A stretch of DNA of 42,235 nt from an uncultured Spirochaetales bacterium (GCA_945947045.1 CAMEXG010000002.1:1-42235), one strand, 5' to 3'; positions 1 through 10,118 are shown, numbered from the stretch's first letter. The notes: generated from the letters alone by a model not told the origin. A program made the numbers and translations.

Positions 1-104
1 CAAGATTCTTCTCCCGTATCTATAAGAAGGGAGAAAAGCATGTGTTTCCAGAGACCTTGGAGTCGCCATATAAAGATACGCTATTTGGATGATATAGAGA
101 GAAG

Positions 105-140
105 TAAAAATGGTCCGAAGGTTGCTTTCCTCCGGACCCA
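105..140 (-). terminator. Rho-independent terminator of the BspA-like gene
   Basis: Minus strand GGTCCGGAG-gaaagcaa-CTTCGGACC followed by ATTTTTAC, just past the stop of the 149..1492 gene. Confidence 0.8.
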
Positions 141-148
141 TTCTCTTA

Positions 149-1492
149 TTAAGTTTCGTTTTGCCATATAACTGTGGCATTCTCTGCATTCCAAGGAGCC
201 CCATCAAGGGTGCCTTCTGGCTTATTGATTTTGATTTCTAAAAGTTTGTCACATTGGAAAAATGCCCTCTCTCCAATAGAAGTAACAGAACTTGGAATAA
301 CTATACTTGTTAACTTTTCGCAGTAGTGGAATGCATAACCACCAATCGATTCCACTGAATTAGGAATTTCGATTTCTGGTAGTTCCAGGCAGAATCCAAA
401 AGCTTTATAATCGATTGCAGTGACAGAATACGGAATACTAATCTTTGTGAGATTATGGCTACCATAGAAAGAAAATTGACCTATGGTTTCAACTCCATTT
501 GGTATTATGTATTCATTTCCTTCTTTTGATATTGGATATTGTATGAGTTTTGTCCCCTCTATATTGAAAAGGACTCCATCTTTTGATTTATAGAATCTGT
601 TATCGGTTTCCACATTAATAGAGTTTAGACTTGAACAGACATTAAAAGCGCCTTCTCCAATTGATTTGACAGATTGAGGGATTGTAATGCTTGTAAGGGA
701 TCCACAACTATAAAAGGCTCCTTCTCCTATAGTAGTAACAGAATCTGGTATGGTAATACTGGTAAGATTTTTGTTGTTTGAGAAAGCATAACCACCGATT
801 TCTGTTACAGAGTTAGGGATGGTATATTCAACTATAGCTTGAGGGGTGTCACCAACCATTTTAAAATTATTCACAGGGAAATAGATAAGTTTTGATTCAT
901 CCATAGTATAGAGAGCGCCATCGATTATCTTGAAACAGGTATTCTCTTTAGATACTTCTATTGAGCCTAGATGATAACAGTAGACAAAAGCAGCATCTGA
1001 AATAGAAGTAACTGTCTTTGGAATGGTTATTTCTCTTATATATGGAGAAAATGCTGCATCAGCAATCGTTGTAACAGTCTTTCCTGCAAACATTTCAGGA
1101 ATGTTGCATGCTGCCATGACACTTGTATTAATTAATCCCACTACTGTTAAAGTCCCATCTTTGTTCTCCTGATATACCAATTTGTTTTCTGTGTCTTTAT
1201 AGATTCTTATCCAAACAGAATAGAGAGTTGTATCAGATGTTATAGGAGTAGAAGAATCGAAGAGCTCTTTTCCGTCTTTATTTAAGCTCCAACCATGGAA
1301 GAGGTATTCTTCTGTCGATTCAAGAGTTGGAGGTGTAATTGTCGTTCCTTTTCCCACTTCTTTATTGGATATCTCACTGCCGTCTAAACCTATAAAAGTT
1401 ACTTTAACTTTTTCGATTGTAGGAGTAGGGGTACATGCAGAAAGAAGCATGACAATGACAAAGAGAATAAGGATAAACTTTCCTTGTTTCAT
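149..1492 (-). CDS. BspA-like leucine-rich repeat (LRR_5) surface lipoprotein with N-terminal Listeria-Bacteroides (InlB-like) repeat
   Basis: Signal peptide with lipobox LLSAC; repeated 'SITIPDSVTTIGEGAFYSCGSL' LRR_5 units; 'VTFIGLDGSEISNKEVGKGTTI...FHGWSLNKDG' InlB-type repeat. Confidence 0.9.
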   Translation of the reverse strand: MKQGKFILILFVIVMLLSACTPTPTIEKVKVTFIGLDGSEISNKEVGKGTTITPPTLESTEEYLFHGWSLNKDGKELFDSSTPITSDTTLYSVWIRIYKDTENKLVYQENKDGTLTVVGLINTSVMAACNIPEMFAGKTVTTIADAAFSPYIREITIPKTVTSISDAAFVYCYHLGSIEVSKENTCFKIIDGALYTMDESKLIYFPVNNFKMVGDTPQAIVEYTIPNSVTEIGGYAFSNNKNLTSITIPDSVTTIGEGAFYSCGSLTSITIPQSVKSIGEGAFNVCSSLNSINVETDNRFYKSKDGVLFNIEGTKLIQYPISKEGNEYIIPNGVETIGQFSFYGSHNLTKISIPYSVTAIDYKAFGFCLELPEIEIPNSVESIGGYAFHYCEKLTSIVIPSSVTSIGERAFFQCDKLLEIKINKPEGTLDGAPWNAENATVIWQNET

Positions 1493-1664
1493 GTATGTAT
1501 TCTCACTTTTATTGTTGTTCTAAATGAATACCACGCAATTTCAAAACTTTTTGAATGATATTTATAGAACAATAAAACGTGATAATATAAAGGCGCAAAA
1601 TATTTTCTTGTTGACGATAACCATTCATTATGTATTGTTTAGATAAAACTAGGTCTTTTGTATT

Positions 1665-1695
1665 AAAAACCCCGAAGCTTCTATGCCTCGGGGAA
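1665..1695 (-). terminator. Rho-independent terminator of the PAP2 gene
   Basis: Minus strand CCCCGAGGcatagaagCTTCGGGG followed by TTTTT, immediately after the stop at 1700. Confidence 0.85.
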
Positions 1696-1699
1696 ATCA

Positions 1700-2623
1700 T
1701 TAAGAGTTTTCTTTTTCAAAAATATTGAGCTTTACGGCTATCATCGGGTAGACAAATGTGCTCCAGAAAGCAAGGAAGAAATATGAAACGCATTTGAATA
1801 TCATAGGAAATACAGGAATCGCTTTGATCCCTAGCCATAGCCCGATGCCGATTACAGCTCCAATGATGAATCCAATAATCTTCTTTTTCATAGTTGAAGG
1901 AACTTTGAAATTAACTTTGTTTTTTTCAAGGAAAGCACCTAGGAATAAACCGGAACACATAATGGCTGTCTCCATAAGGTCTTTCCAAAGAAGAGCTTCA
2001 ATAGCTCCTCCTTCTAGGAGAATGGCTGTCACAATGCCTACAGCTCCAGTGGTGGTGGCTATTATGACTGCGACTTTTCCAAAGTGCTTTTCGTCATCAT
2101 ATAGAGTATACATTTTCTTTGAGAGAATAAGAGAGAATGATAATCCTAGAGCTGTACCTACAATTACATCCATGGGCCAGTGGCATGTAAGATATACACG
2201 TGAAACAGGTACGAGGATTATAAGGATAATAGAGATAATCTTAAGCCATTGCTTTTGTGAGAACTTGTATGCCGTACCCCACAGAGCTCCTGATGTAGTG
2301 GAATGACCAGAAGGAAATGAGTAACCTGTAGCAGTGGATGGAAGAATACACTCCAACTCATCTGGGTATTGGACCCATGGTCGAGGAACACGGAATATGA
2401 CTTTCAGAATATTCATCGAGAAGTTTGCTGGAAGTAATGTGCCTCCAAAAGCAAAGCCTAATCGTTTATCTACACACCAATAAACTAATAATAGGACCAA
2501 TATAGCCACCGGAGCATCTCCACAATATGTTACTGCTTTTGCAATAAAATCTCCTGCTGGTACTCTTATGGATTGGATGAAGAGCATAATAGGCTTCTGT
2601 AGTTCTAATATAGCATCAATCAT
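1700..2623 (-). CDS. PAP2-superfamily membrane phosphatase
   Basis: Phosphatase motifs KVIFRVPRPW, GYSFPSGHSTTSGALWG and SRVYLTCHWPMDVIVGTALG; multiple TM segments. Confidence 0.9.
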   Translation of the reverse strand: MIDAILELQKPIMLFIQSIRVPAGDFIAKAVTYCGDAPVAILVLLLVYWCVDKRLGFAFGGTLLPANFSMNILKVIFRVPRPWVQYPDELECILPSTATGYSFPSGHSTTSGALWGTAYKFSQKQWLKIISIILIILVPVSRVYLTCHWPMDVIVGTALGLSFSLILSKKMYTLYDDEKHFGKVAVIIATTTGAVGIVTAILLEGGAIEALLWKDLMETAIMCSGLFLGAFLEKNKVNFKVPSTMKKKIIGFIIGAVIGIGLWLGIKAIPVFPMIFKCVSYFFLAFWSTFVYPMIAVKLNIFEKENS

Positions 2624-2926
2624 TTCGGGCCTCCCTTATTGGTATGAAGTCAATAAATCCCTTGTTGTTAAGTATACATCAAAATGACAAAAGTTATCGG
2701 TAAATATGATTTTTGTGTTGAAAAACGTTCATAATGTGCGGTAAATAACAAAAAAGCACTTTTTTATTTCTCCTATTTTTCTTTTTTAAAAGGAATTAGA
2801 TAAATAAAAGAAAAAATATTTGCTCTTTTTGTATTTTTGATTTGGAAATTAATTGAATAAAAATACTGTTTTCTGTATATTACCACCATAAAACAAAAAC
2901 TTATTTGGAACAGGAGCCAAAACAAT

Positions 2927-4084
2927 ATGAAAAAATTTCTTGCTATCGCTTTGATTGCAGTCGTTGCTATGACAGCAGTCTTCGCAAACGGAAGCAGCGA
3001 ATCAGCTTCTTCTGAGATCAAGATCGGATTTATCGGACCACTCACAGGTGACTATGCTAACTATGGTACTCTCTGCCGCCAGGCTGTTCAGATGGCTATT
3101 GATGAATGTAATGCCAAGGGTGGTGTAAACGGTTCTACAGTCAAGCTTATTGCTGAAGACAGTGAGGGAGATCCGAACAAGGCTTATGCTGCTATGGAAA
3201 AGCTCGCAAATACAGATAAGGTCTGTGCAGTTGTAGGTCCAGTATTGACAGGTGAAGCTTTCTCTGTCGGTCCAATCGCTTGTGAACTTGGTGTTCTTGC
3301 AGTAACTCCATCTGCATCCCACAAGGATGTAACAAACCAGGGCGACTATATCTTCCGCACAACTCCATCTGATGGTCTTCAGGGCGAAGTTGCAGGTAAG
3401 TATTGGTATCAGATCCTTGGCTACAGAAAGCTTGCTGTCCTCTATGCTAAGAACGACTACAGCCAGGGTCTCTATGAAGGTATGAAGGAAGCTTTCGAAG
3501 CTGATGGCGGTCAGGTTGTTGCTGTTGAGACATTCATGGTCGGCGACAAGGACTTCAAGACTCAGCTCACAAAGCTCAAGAACACAGATGCTGAAGCAAT
3601 CTATATCCCAGACTATACAGCTGAAATGGCTCAGATCCTCGAGCAGGCTTCACAGCTTGGCGTTGACAAGCCATTCCTCTCCGGTGACGGATTCCTCAGC
3701 GAAGAAATTTATCAGCTCGCTGGCGAATACACAGACGGTGTTGTATACACAGCTTCTGCTCAGCTGGAAGAGACATCTCTTGTTAAGGAATTTAGAGATG
3801 CTTACACAGCTAAGTGGGGTATCGGTCCTGACTCATTCGCTACAAACAGCTACGATGCTACAAACATCCTCCTCTCTGTCATCGCTAAGGTTGGTACAGA
3901 TAGAAAGGCTATCAGAGATGGTTTTGCAGCTGTCAAGGATTATGAAGGCGTAAACGGAACTATTAACTTCGCTGAAAATGGTGACCTTGTTGCATATCAG
4001 GGAATCTATGAAGTCGAGGGCAATACTCCTAAGTATGTCGGTGCATTCAAGATTGAAAATGGAAAGGTTGTTAAGGTCAACTAA
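2927..4084 (+). CDS. Branched-chain amino acid-type ABC transporter substrate-binding protein (LivJ/K family)
   Basis: Signal peptide ...AVFANGSSES; IKIGFIGPLTGDYANYGTLCRQAVQMAIDECNAKGG typical of Peripla_BP_6; followed by livHMGF-like genes. Confidence 0.93.
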   Translation: MKKFLAIALIAVVAMTAVFANGSSESASSEIKIGFIGPLTGDYANYGTLCRQAVQMAIDECNAKGGVNGSTVKLIAEDSEGDPNKAYAAMEKLANTDKVCAVVGPVLTGEAFSVGPIACELGVLAVTPSASHKDVTNQGDYIFRTTPSDGLQGEVAGKYWYQILGYRKLAVLYAKNDYSQGLYEGMKEAFEADGGQVVAVETFMVGDKDFKTQLTKLKNTDAEAIYIPDYTAEMAQILEQASQLGVDKPFLSGDGFLSEEIYQLAGEYTDGVVYTASAQLEETSLVKEFRDAYTAKWGIGPDSFATNSYDATNILLSVIAKVGTDRKAIRDGFAAVKDYEGVNGTINFAENGDLVAYQGIYEVEGNTPKYVGAFKIENGKVVKVN

Positions 4085-4108
4085 TAAGGGATAATCCCTT
4101 TGTTTTGA

Positions 4109-4140
4109 GGGAAGAGCGCCTCTGATATGGTGCTTTTCCC
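4109..4140 (+). promoter_or_regulatory. Intergenic stem-loop between substrate-binding protein and permease genes
   Basis: GGGAAGAGCGCC-tctgatat-GGTGCTTTTCCC, 12-bp stem allowing G:T pairs; no long T-run follows. Confidence 0.7.
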
Positions 4141-4187
4141 TTAAATTTATGAAATAATCGTAATCAATATTTTCATAGGAGGTCTCG

Positions 4188-5108
4188 ATGGGATCTGTAA
4201 GTTTATTATTCCAGCATCTCATGAACGGCCTGACATTGGGTGGCATATATGCCCTCATAGCTCTCGGCTATACTATGGTCTATGGTATCCTGAAGTTCAT
4301 CAACTTCGCCCATGGTGATATTTTGATGGTGGGTGCCTATATCGGACTCTTCGCTTTTGATGCACTCAGGGGATCGTCACCCCTTGGCCCATGGTGGCTT
4401 GTATCGTTCTTTATCGCTATGGTTATTTCCATGCTTGGTTGTGCAGTTTTGGGTATGGTTATCGAAAAGGTTGCATATAAGCCATTGAGAAAAGGATCAA
4501 GACTTGCTCCGCTGTTATCAGCTATCGGTGTATCTTTTATCCTCTCGAATGGTGCAGCTTGGATGTTCGGAACTCACTCAAGAAAGTTCAACTATCCATT
4601 TGACAACTCACCGATACATCTCGGTGGAGTAGTCGTCACACCTCACCAGATTCTTATTCTTGTAGTCGCCATTGTAATGATGGTCGCTTTAAAGCTCTTT
4701 GTAGACAAGACCAAGATGGGTAAAGCCATGAGAGCAACTTCCCTTGACGGCGATACAGCCAAACTCATGGGAATTAACTCTGATATGATTATATCTCTTA
4801 CATTCGGTATCGGAAGCGCCCTTGCTGCATGTGGAGGTATGTTGATCGCTCTCGACTATAAGGTTTATGCAACTATGGGTACCATGGTTGGTCTCAAAGC
4901 CTTTGTCGCAGCAGTCGTAGGTGGAATCGGAAACATCACAGGAGCTATGCTTGGAGGCTTCTTATTGGGTCTATTGGAAACATTCGGTGTAGCAGTTCTT
5001 GGAATTCCTCAGGGATTCAAAGATGCAATCGCTTTTGCAGTCTTGATCCTCATCCTTCTCTTGAAGCCGGAAGGTCTATTGGGAAAAGTCGAAAAGGAGA
5101 AAGTATAA
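4188..5108 (+). CDS. livH: Branched-chain amino acid ABC transporter permease (LivH family)
   Basis: GGIYALIALGYTMVYGILKFINFAHGDILMVGAY; operon context. Confidence 0.92.
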   Translation: MGSVSLLFQHLMNGLTLGGIYALIALGYTMVYGILKFINFAHGDILMVGAYIGLFAFDALRGSSPLGPWWLVSFFIAMVISMLGCAVLGMVIEKVAYKPLRKGSRLAPLLSAIGVSFILSNGAAWMFGTHSRKFNYPFDNSPIHLGGVVVTPHQILILVVAIVMMVALKLFVDKTKMGKAMRATSLDGDTAKLMGINSDMIISLTFGIGSALAACGGMLIALDYKVYATMGTMVGLKAFVAAVVGGIGNITGAMLGGFLLGLLETFGVAVLGIPQGFKDAIAFAVLILILLLKPEGLLGKVEKEKV

Positions 5109-6046
5109 TGCTGAATTTCTTTATCCTTATTCTTATATATACATGTATCTATGCTTTTATGAGTCTTGGCCAGAACTTGATCACAGGATACTCAGGTATG
5201 CTCTCACTCTGTGCAGCAGGCTTCTTTGCCATCGGTAGTTACACTACGGCAATCCTGACCACATCTTTTGGTTGGTCATTCTGGGCGACTCTCCCTATAG
5301 CTGCTCTTCTTTCTGCTTTGATGGGAGTATTGATCGGATTGCCGACATTGAGACTTAAGGGTGACTATCTAGCCATTGCAACTCTCGGTTTTGCTGAAAT
5401 AGTAAGAAACATCATTAATAACTGGGATGCTCTTACAAACGGTCCTATGGGAATCCAAAGAATTCCAATGATCACTATCTTTGGTATCAAGATCTCTCCA
5501 TATCAGAAGTACGGCTTCCTGTTGATGGAAATCATAATGCTGTTAATCTGCTGGTTCCTCTTTGAGCGCTTGGCTTCTTCTCGCATGGGAAGAGCATTGG
5601 AGGCGATAAGAGAAGACGAGATAGCAGCAAATAGCATGGGAATCAACGTAACAAAGTATAAGGTAGTATCCTTTGCCCTTGGTGCTGCAGTAACAGGAAT
5701 CGCTGGATGTCTTCAGGCTGAGTTCACTCTCTCAGTCTCTCCTGGCTCCTATGTATTCATGGTATCTATCATGGTTCTTTGTACTGTCGTATTGGGTGGT
5801 ATGGGAAACTTTGTTGCTGTTATTCTAGGTGCATTTATCATTCAGTTTATATCATATCTTCCCCAGCTTATCGGGCTTTCGAATATTATTCCTGCCCAGG
5901 CTAAACAGATTATCTTTGGTCTCATCCTTGTCATTATGATGATCTATAGACCTCAGGGTATCCTTGGTAGAAAAGAGAGAAATAATAAGAAAGCCGAGAA
6001 GAATTGGCTTCTAAACAAGAAGGAGGCTATAAATGAGCATGCTTGA
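5108..6046 (+). CDS. livM: Branched-chain amino acid ABC transporter permease (LivM family)
   Basis: LGQNLITGYSGMLSLCAAGFFAIGSYTTAIL; GLPTLRLKGDYLAIATLGFAEIVR; start overlaps the livH stop. Confidence 0.92.
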   Translation: MLNFFILILIYTCIYAFMSLGQNLITGYSGMLSLCAAGFFAIGSYTTAILTTSFGWSFWATLPIAALLSALMGVLIGLPTLRLKGDYLAIATLGFAEIVRNIINNWDALTNGPMGIQRIPMITIFGIKISPYQKYGFLLMEIIMLLICWFLFERLASSRMGRALEAIREDEIAANSMGINVTKYKVVSFALGAAVTGIAGCLQAEFTLSVSPGSYVFMVSIMVLCTVVLGGMGNFVAVILGAFIIQFISYLPQLIGLSNIIPAQAKQIIFGLILVIMMIYRPQGILGRKERNNKKAEKNWLLNKKEAINEHA

Positions 6047-6824
6047 GACTCAGGCTCTTACAAGAGAGTTTGGCGGCGTCATCGCTGTTAATAAAGTAGA
6101 CTTCTTCGTTGAAAAGAATATGATCACGGGACTCATCGGTCCTAACGGAGCAGGAAAGACTACTCTATTCAATAACATTACTGGCCTCGATACACCTACA
6201 AGTGGCAAGGTTTTCTTTGAAGGTAAAGAGATTACCGGGACTCCTGCAGATAGAGTCTGTAGACTTGGAATAGCAAGAACATTCCAGAACATCAGGCTAT
6301 TTAAGGAGCTTAGTGTAATAGACAACGTAATGGTCGGTCGTCATTTTCATGCTGGAAACAGTCATAACAGGACGATACAGGCCATCCTCAGTTATCTGAA
6401 TGTGGAGAAAGAAGAGAAGAAGACCTACTTGGATGCCATGAAGTGGCTTGAATTCTTCGGTTTGGAGAATTTGAGAAATGAAAAGGCAAAGAATCTTCCA
6501 TATGGTTATCAGAGGGAGTTGGAGATAGCTAGAGCTTTGGCTACGGAACCTCGCCTCCTCTTTTTGGATGAGCCTGCTGCAGGTATGAACCCTCAGGAGA
6601 CTGAAGACTTGATGAAGACCATCAGAAGAATTAGGGATATCGGCGTAACGGTAGTCTTGATCGAGCACGATATGAAACTTGTCATGAATATCTGTGACAA
6701 TATTACAGTACTCAACTATGGTCAGAAGATAGCTCAGGGAACAGCTATGGAGATTCAGTCTAACCCTGCCGTTATCGAAGCATACCTTGGAAAAGATGAA
6801 GATGAGGAGGACGATGAAGAATGA
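6033..6824 (+). CDS. livG: Branched-chain amino acid ABC transporter ATP-binding protein (LivG family)
   Basis: Walker A GPNGAGKTTLFN; LPYGYQRELEIARAL; Walker B RLLFLDEPAAGMNP; 14-nt overlap with livM. Confidence 0.93.
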   Translation: MSMLETQALTREFGGVIAVNKVDFFVEKNMITGLIGPNGAGKTTLFNNITGLDTPTSGKVFFEGKEITGTPADRVCRLGIARTFQNIRLFKELSVIDNVMVGRHFHAGNSHNRTIQAILSYLNVEKEEKKTYLDAMKWLEFFGLENLRNEKAKNLPYGYQRELEIARALATEPRLLFLDEPAAGMNPQETEDLMKTIRRIRDIGVTVVLIEHDMKLVMNICDNITVLNYGQKIAQGTAMEIQSNPAVIEAYLGKDEDEEDDEE

Positions 6825-7567
6825 CAGACAAAGAACTTCTCAAAATCGATAACATCAGCGTCAGCTATGGAAACATAAAAGCCCTCAGAGGCGTATCCAT
6901 GAATGTAAGAGAGGGGGAGATAGTAGCCCTCATCGGTGCCAATGGTGCTGGAAAGTCCACACTCTTGAAGGCAATTGTTGGTCAGGAGCCTCTTGTAGAG
7001 GGTTCTATTTCCTATGACGGCGAGATGTTATATGAAGTCAAAGATAAGCATTATCATGGTGTTCCTACATATAATGTGGTAAAGAAAGGTATAGCTCTTG
7101 TTCCTGAAGGAAGACGTGTATTTGCCGATCTTACAGTAGAAGAGAATCTGGATATGGGTGCCTTCATGCTGAAAGACGATGCCCTGATTAAGAGAAAGAA
7201 GGAAGAGATGTTCGATTTCTTCCCGATCTTGGGACAGAGAAAGAAGCAGAAGTCCAGAAGCCTCTCAGGAGGTGAGCAGCAGATGCTTGCCGTCGCCAGA
7301 GCAATGATGAGCAGCCCTCGTCTGCTATTATTGGATGAACCAGGACTTGGATTGGCTCCACTTATCGTCCAGGAAATCTTCAGTAAGATTAAACTCATTA
7401 ACAATGAGGACAAGGTTACGGTTTTCGTCGTTGAGCAGAATGCACGTCTGGCACTCAAGAGTAGTAATGACGGATATGTTATGGAGAACGGTGTAATTGT
7501 ACTCCATGATGAAGCTAAGTCGCTCTTGAAGAATCAGAAGGTAAGGGCTGCATATTTAGGTGAATGA
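6821..7567 (+). CDS. livF: Branched-chain amino acid ABC transporter ATP-binding protein (LivF family)
   Basis: Walker A GANGAGKSTLLK; LSGGEQQMLAVARAMM; Walker B RLLLLDEPGLGLAP; 4-nt overlap with livG. Confidence 0.93.
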   Translation: MTDKELLKIDNISVSYGNIKALRGVSMNVREGEIVALIGANGAGKSTLLKAIVGQEPLVEGSISYDGEMLYEVKDKHYHGVPTYNVVKKGIALVPEGRRVFADLTVEENLDMGAFMLKDDALIKRKKEEMFDFFPILGQRKKQKSRSLSGGEQQMLAVARAMMSSPRLLLLDEPGLGLAPLIVQEIFSKIKLINNEDKVTVFVVEQNARLALKSSNDGYVMENGVIVLHDEAKSLLKNQKVRAAYLGE

Positions 7568-7622
7568 TTTTTGTGGTAGAGGTCTTTTCTCTGTTATAAA
7601 ATTAAGTTGAGGGAATAATACT

Positions 7623-8270
7623 ATGATTATAGAAAGAAGAATGACTAAGAACCCGGTGACATGTTCTCCAGACATGTCTATTCAGGATGCTTCCGATCTT
7701 ATGGCAAGGGAGCATGTGCATCGTCTTCCTGTTCTCGATAAGGGTGGAAGATTGGTCGGAGTCATCTCCGAAAAGGATATTTTGAAGGCTGCACCTTCTC
7801 CTGCATCCACTCTCAGTGCTTATGAAACAAACTATCTGTTGAGTAAGCTTACTGTAAAGAAGATTATGAGCCGCAATCCTGTTACTGTTACAAAAGATAC
7901 TACAGTAGAGGATGCAGCCACAATGATGGTTGATCAGGATCTTTCATGTCTCCCAGTACTCGAAGATGGAAAACTGGTGGGTATAGTAAGTAAGAGCGAC
8001 TTGTTCAAAATGCTCCTTGAGACATTCGGTGCCAGAATCCCTGGAACAAATATCTCATTCTTGGTAGAAGATCAGAAGGGATGTATGGCGAAGATTATAG
8101 GCGACATTTCATCCAGAGGTCTGGATCTTGTTACATGTGCCGTACTAAATGGTACAGATTCCACAAATAGACTTATTACTGTAAAGGTAAGCGGTGTCAC
8201 AGAAAGTGAACTGGTGGATATCATAAAGCCATATGCAATTCAGGTAATGGATGTGAGATCTTACTCGTAA
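7623..8270 (+). CDS. Tandem CBS-domain protein with C-terminal ACT-like region (AcuB-like)
   Basis: MTKNPVTCSPDMSIQDASDLMAREHVHRLPVLDKGGRLVGVISEKDIL and MSRNPVTVTKDTTVEDAATMMVDQDLSCLPVLEDGKLVGIVSKSDLF; C-terminal 'ISFLVEDQKGCMAKIIGDISSRGLDLVTCAV'. Confidence 0.85.
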   Translation: MIIERRMTKNPVTCSPDMSIQDASDLMAREHVHRLPVLDKGGRLVGVISEKDILKAAPSPASTLSAYETNYLLSKLTVKKIMSRNPVTVTKDTTVEDAATMMVDQDLSCLPVLEDGKLVGIVSKSDLFKMLLETFGARIPGTNISFLVEDQKGCMAKIIGDISSRGLDLVTCAVLNGTDSTNRLITVKVSGVTESELVDIIKPYAIQVMDVRSYS

Positions 8271-8274
8271 TATT

Positions 8275-8295
8275 TAGGGCCGGGAAACCGGCCTA
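8275..8295. terminator. Stem-loop between convergent genes, possible weak terminator
   Basis: TAGGGCCGG-gaaa-CCGGCCTA hairpin at the convergent junction; no clear T-run. Confidence 0.55.
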
Positions 8296-8625
8296 TTAAA
8301 ATGGTACGTTTTCTGCTTCTTTCATCGCTTCGTCAACATATTCTTTTATGTCTTTATTCCCTTCGTATTCACCGTGAGTCTCTGTCCAACGCAAGAGGGC
8401 CTTGGCAAGACTAGAGATGCCGGTGTATTCAGTGGCTTCTCTTGAACACTGAGCTATCGGCAATACAGCGTCGAGAGGAAAATAATCGTCATCCAGAGCC
8501 TTTGCGGTCTCATCCATATTTCTTTTAATAATATTCAATAACTTTTCCAGTCCCCAGTCCAAAGAGTAGGAGTCTCCTGCTCTTAAGACTTCCTCTGCTG
8601 CCTTTAATACTTCTTCTTTTGCCAT
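8296..8625 (-). CDS. Small hypothetical protein (109 aa)
   Basis: ORF starting MAKEEVLKAAEEVLRAGDSYSLDWGLEKLLNIIKRNMDE; the longer tracked ORF (to 9117) runs antisense over the NfeD gene, so the start is placed at 8625. Confidence 0.65.
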   Translation of the reverse strand: MAKEEVLKAAEEVLRAGDSYSLDWGLEKLLNIIKRNMDETAKALDDDYFPLDAVLPIAQCSREATEYTGISSLAKALLRWTETHGEYEGNKDIKEYVDEAMKEAENVPF

Positions 8626-8716
8626 AGACCTAGTATAGCCGTAAGAATGGAAAGCATAAAGAACCATTGTTTGACGATAAACTCCCTTAGTCTTAGAATT
8701 AATACAGGAGGTGCCT

Positions 8717-9133
8717 ATGCATTGGCTTATTTGGCTTTCAGCTGGAATTATCCTAGCTATATTGGAAGTCTTTACTCCAGGGTTCTTTATCGTTGGAATC
8801 GGAGTATCTCTGGCTATCACGGCTATACCTGCTGCATTTGGCTTGCCATTTTGGGTCCAATTGTTGGTATGTGGAGTAATGATTCTTATTTTCTTCCTTC
8901 TTGTGCGGCCTCTTGTTATGAAGATACCCCACTCGGATAGTAAGAAGACAGGGACTGCGGCACTAATGGGAGAAGAAGGCATAGTCGTCGAAACTATCAC
9001 TCGGATAGAAGGAGGAAGAGTGAAAGTAGGAGGCGAAGTATGGAAGGCAAAGAGTGACGAGACTATTGAAAAGGATTCATTGGTCATCGTTACCGGAGTA
9101 GAGGGTGTCACCCTCAATGTAAGGAGGAAATAA
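8717..9133 (+). CDS. NfeD-like membrane protein
   Basis: AGGAGGT upstream of ATG 8717; WLSAGIILAILEVFTPGFFIVGIGVS plus C-terminal OB-type 'GEEGIVVETITRIEGGRVKVGGEVWKAKS'; next to an SPFH gene. Confidence 0.88.
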   Translation: MHWLIWLSAGIILAILEVFTPGFFIVGIGVSLAITAIPAAFGLPFWVQLLVCGVMILIFFLLVRPLVMKIPHSDSKKTGTAALMGEEGIVVETITRIEGGRVKVGGEVWKAKSDETIEKDSLVIVTGVEGVTLNVRRK

Positions 9134-10116
9134 TGGCAGGAATTATTGTACTCATTCTATTAATAGTTCTTTTGATAGTTATTCTTATCAAAGGATTTGT
9201 GATCATAAGCCAAGGTGAGACTATGGTCATCGAGAGACTTGGAAAATATTCAAGAACCCTCAACAGCGGTGTTAATATTCTTTTACCTTTTATTGAAAAA
9301 CCAAGGGAAATCTTATGGAGAACCAGTGCCATGATTCAGGGAGAGAATAAGATTACTCCTACAAAGAAGGTTTCGAAGATTGATCTCAGGGAACAAGTTT
9401 ATGATTATCCTAAACAGAATGTTATTACAAAAGACAACGTAAACATAGAAATTGATGCTCTGTTGTATTTCCAGATCACAGATCCTATGCGTGCAGTATA
9501 TGAAGTGGCAGACCTTCCCAATGCAATTGAGAAGTTGACTCAGACGACTCTCAGAAACGTCATCGGAGAACTGGAACTTGACGAGTCCCTCTCCAGCAGA
9601 GATACCATCAACAGTAAGCTTACAAAGATTCTGGACGAGGCTACAGATAAGTGGGGGGTCAAAGTAAATAGAGTAGAGCTTAAGGACATCACTCCGCCAA
9701 AAGAAATAAGAGAGACAATGGAGAAGCAGATGAGGGCTGAGAGAGATAGACGTGCCGCCATTCTTATGGCAGAAGGTGATAAGCAGTCAAAGATTCTCGA
9801 AGCTGAAGGCTTCAGGGAGAGTGAAGTCAACAAAGCCCAAGGAAAGAAAGATGCAGCGGTATTGATGGCTGAAGGTGAAGCGGAGGCAAAGATTAAGAGA
9901 GCCGAAGCTGAAGCGGAGAGCATAAGAATCGTTACTGAAGCTTTTGGTAACCCGGAGGATGCCAGAAACTATCTGGTTGCCATGAAGTACATAGATACAC
10001 TTGGTTCAATGGTTACTGGACAGGACAATAAAGTAGTCTATATGCCATATGAAGCTACAGGAGTATTGTCTTCACTGGGGACAATGAAAGAGCTTTTCCA
10101 GAAGAATAATGGATGA
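9133..10116 (+). CDS. SPFH/Band 7 (stomatin/QmcA-like) membrane protein
   Basis: IISQGETMVIERLGKYSRTLNSGVNILLPFIEKPR; DNVNIEIDALLYFQITDPMRAVYEV; coiled coil 'AEGEAEAKIKRAEAEAESIR'. Confidence 0.93.
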   Translation: MAGIIVLILLIVLLIVILIKGFVIISQGETMVIERLGKYSRTLNSGVNILLPFIEKPREILWRTSAMIQGENKITPTKKVSKIDLREQVYDYPKQNVITKDNVNIEIDALLYFQITDPMRAVYEVADLPNAIEKLTQTTLRNVIGELELDESLSSRDTINSKLTKILDEATDKWGVKVNRVELKDITPPKEIRETMEKQMRAERDRRAAILMAEGDKQSKILEAEGFRESEVNKAQGKKDAAVLMAEGEAEAKIKRAEAEAESIRIVTEAFGNPEDARNYLVAMKYIDTLGSMVTGQDNKVVYMPYEATGVLSSLGTMKELFQKNNG

Positions 10117-10118
10117 AA

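Noticed and set aside
149-1492. Internal repeats considered as a CRISPR or DNA satellite
   Set aside because: They are protein-level LRR_5 repeats in a coding sequence with no regular DNA spacing
1509-1692. 63-aa minus ORF
   Set aside because: Lies in the intergenic region and overlaps the PAP2 terminator; no domain or RBS support
1758-2306. 182-aa plus-strand ORF
   Set aside because: Antisense to the well-supported PAP2 phosphatase; low-complexity translation without recognisable domains
2736-2770. GTGC...GCAC-TTTTTT hairpin before the liv operon as a riboswitch or attenuator
   Set aside because: Only a 4-bp stem with a long loop; no known aptamer recognised
8626-9117. N-terminal extension of minus ORF 8296..9117
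   Set aside because: Runs antisense across the NfeD-like gene; the plausible start is ATG at 8625
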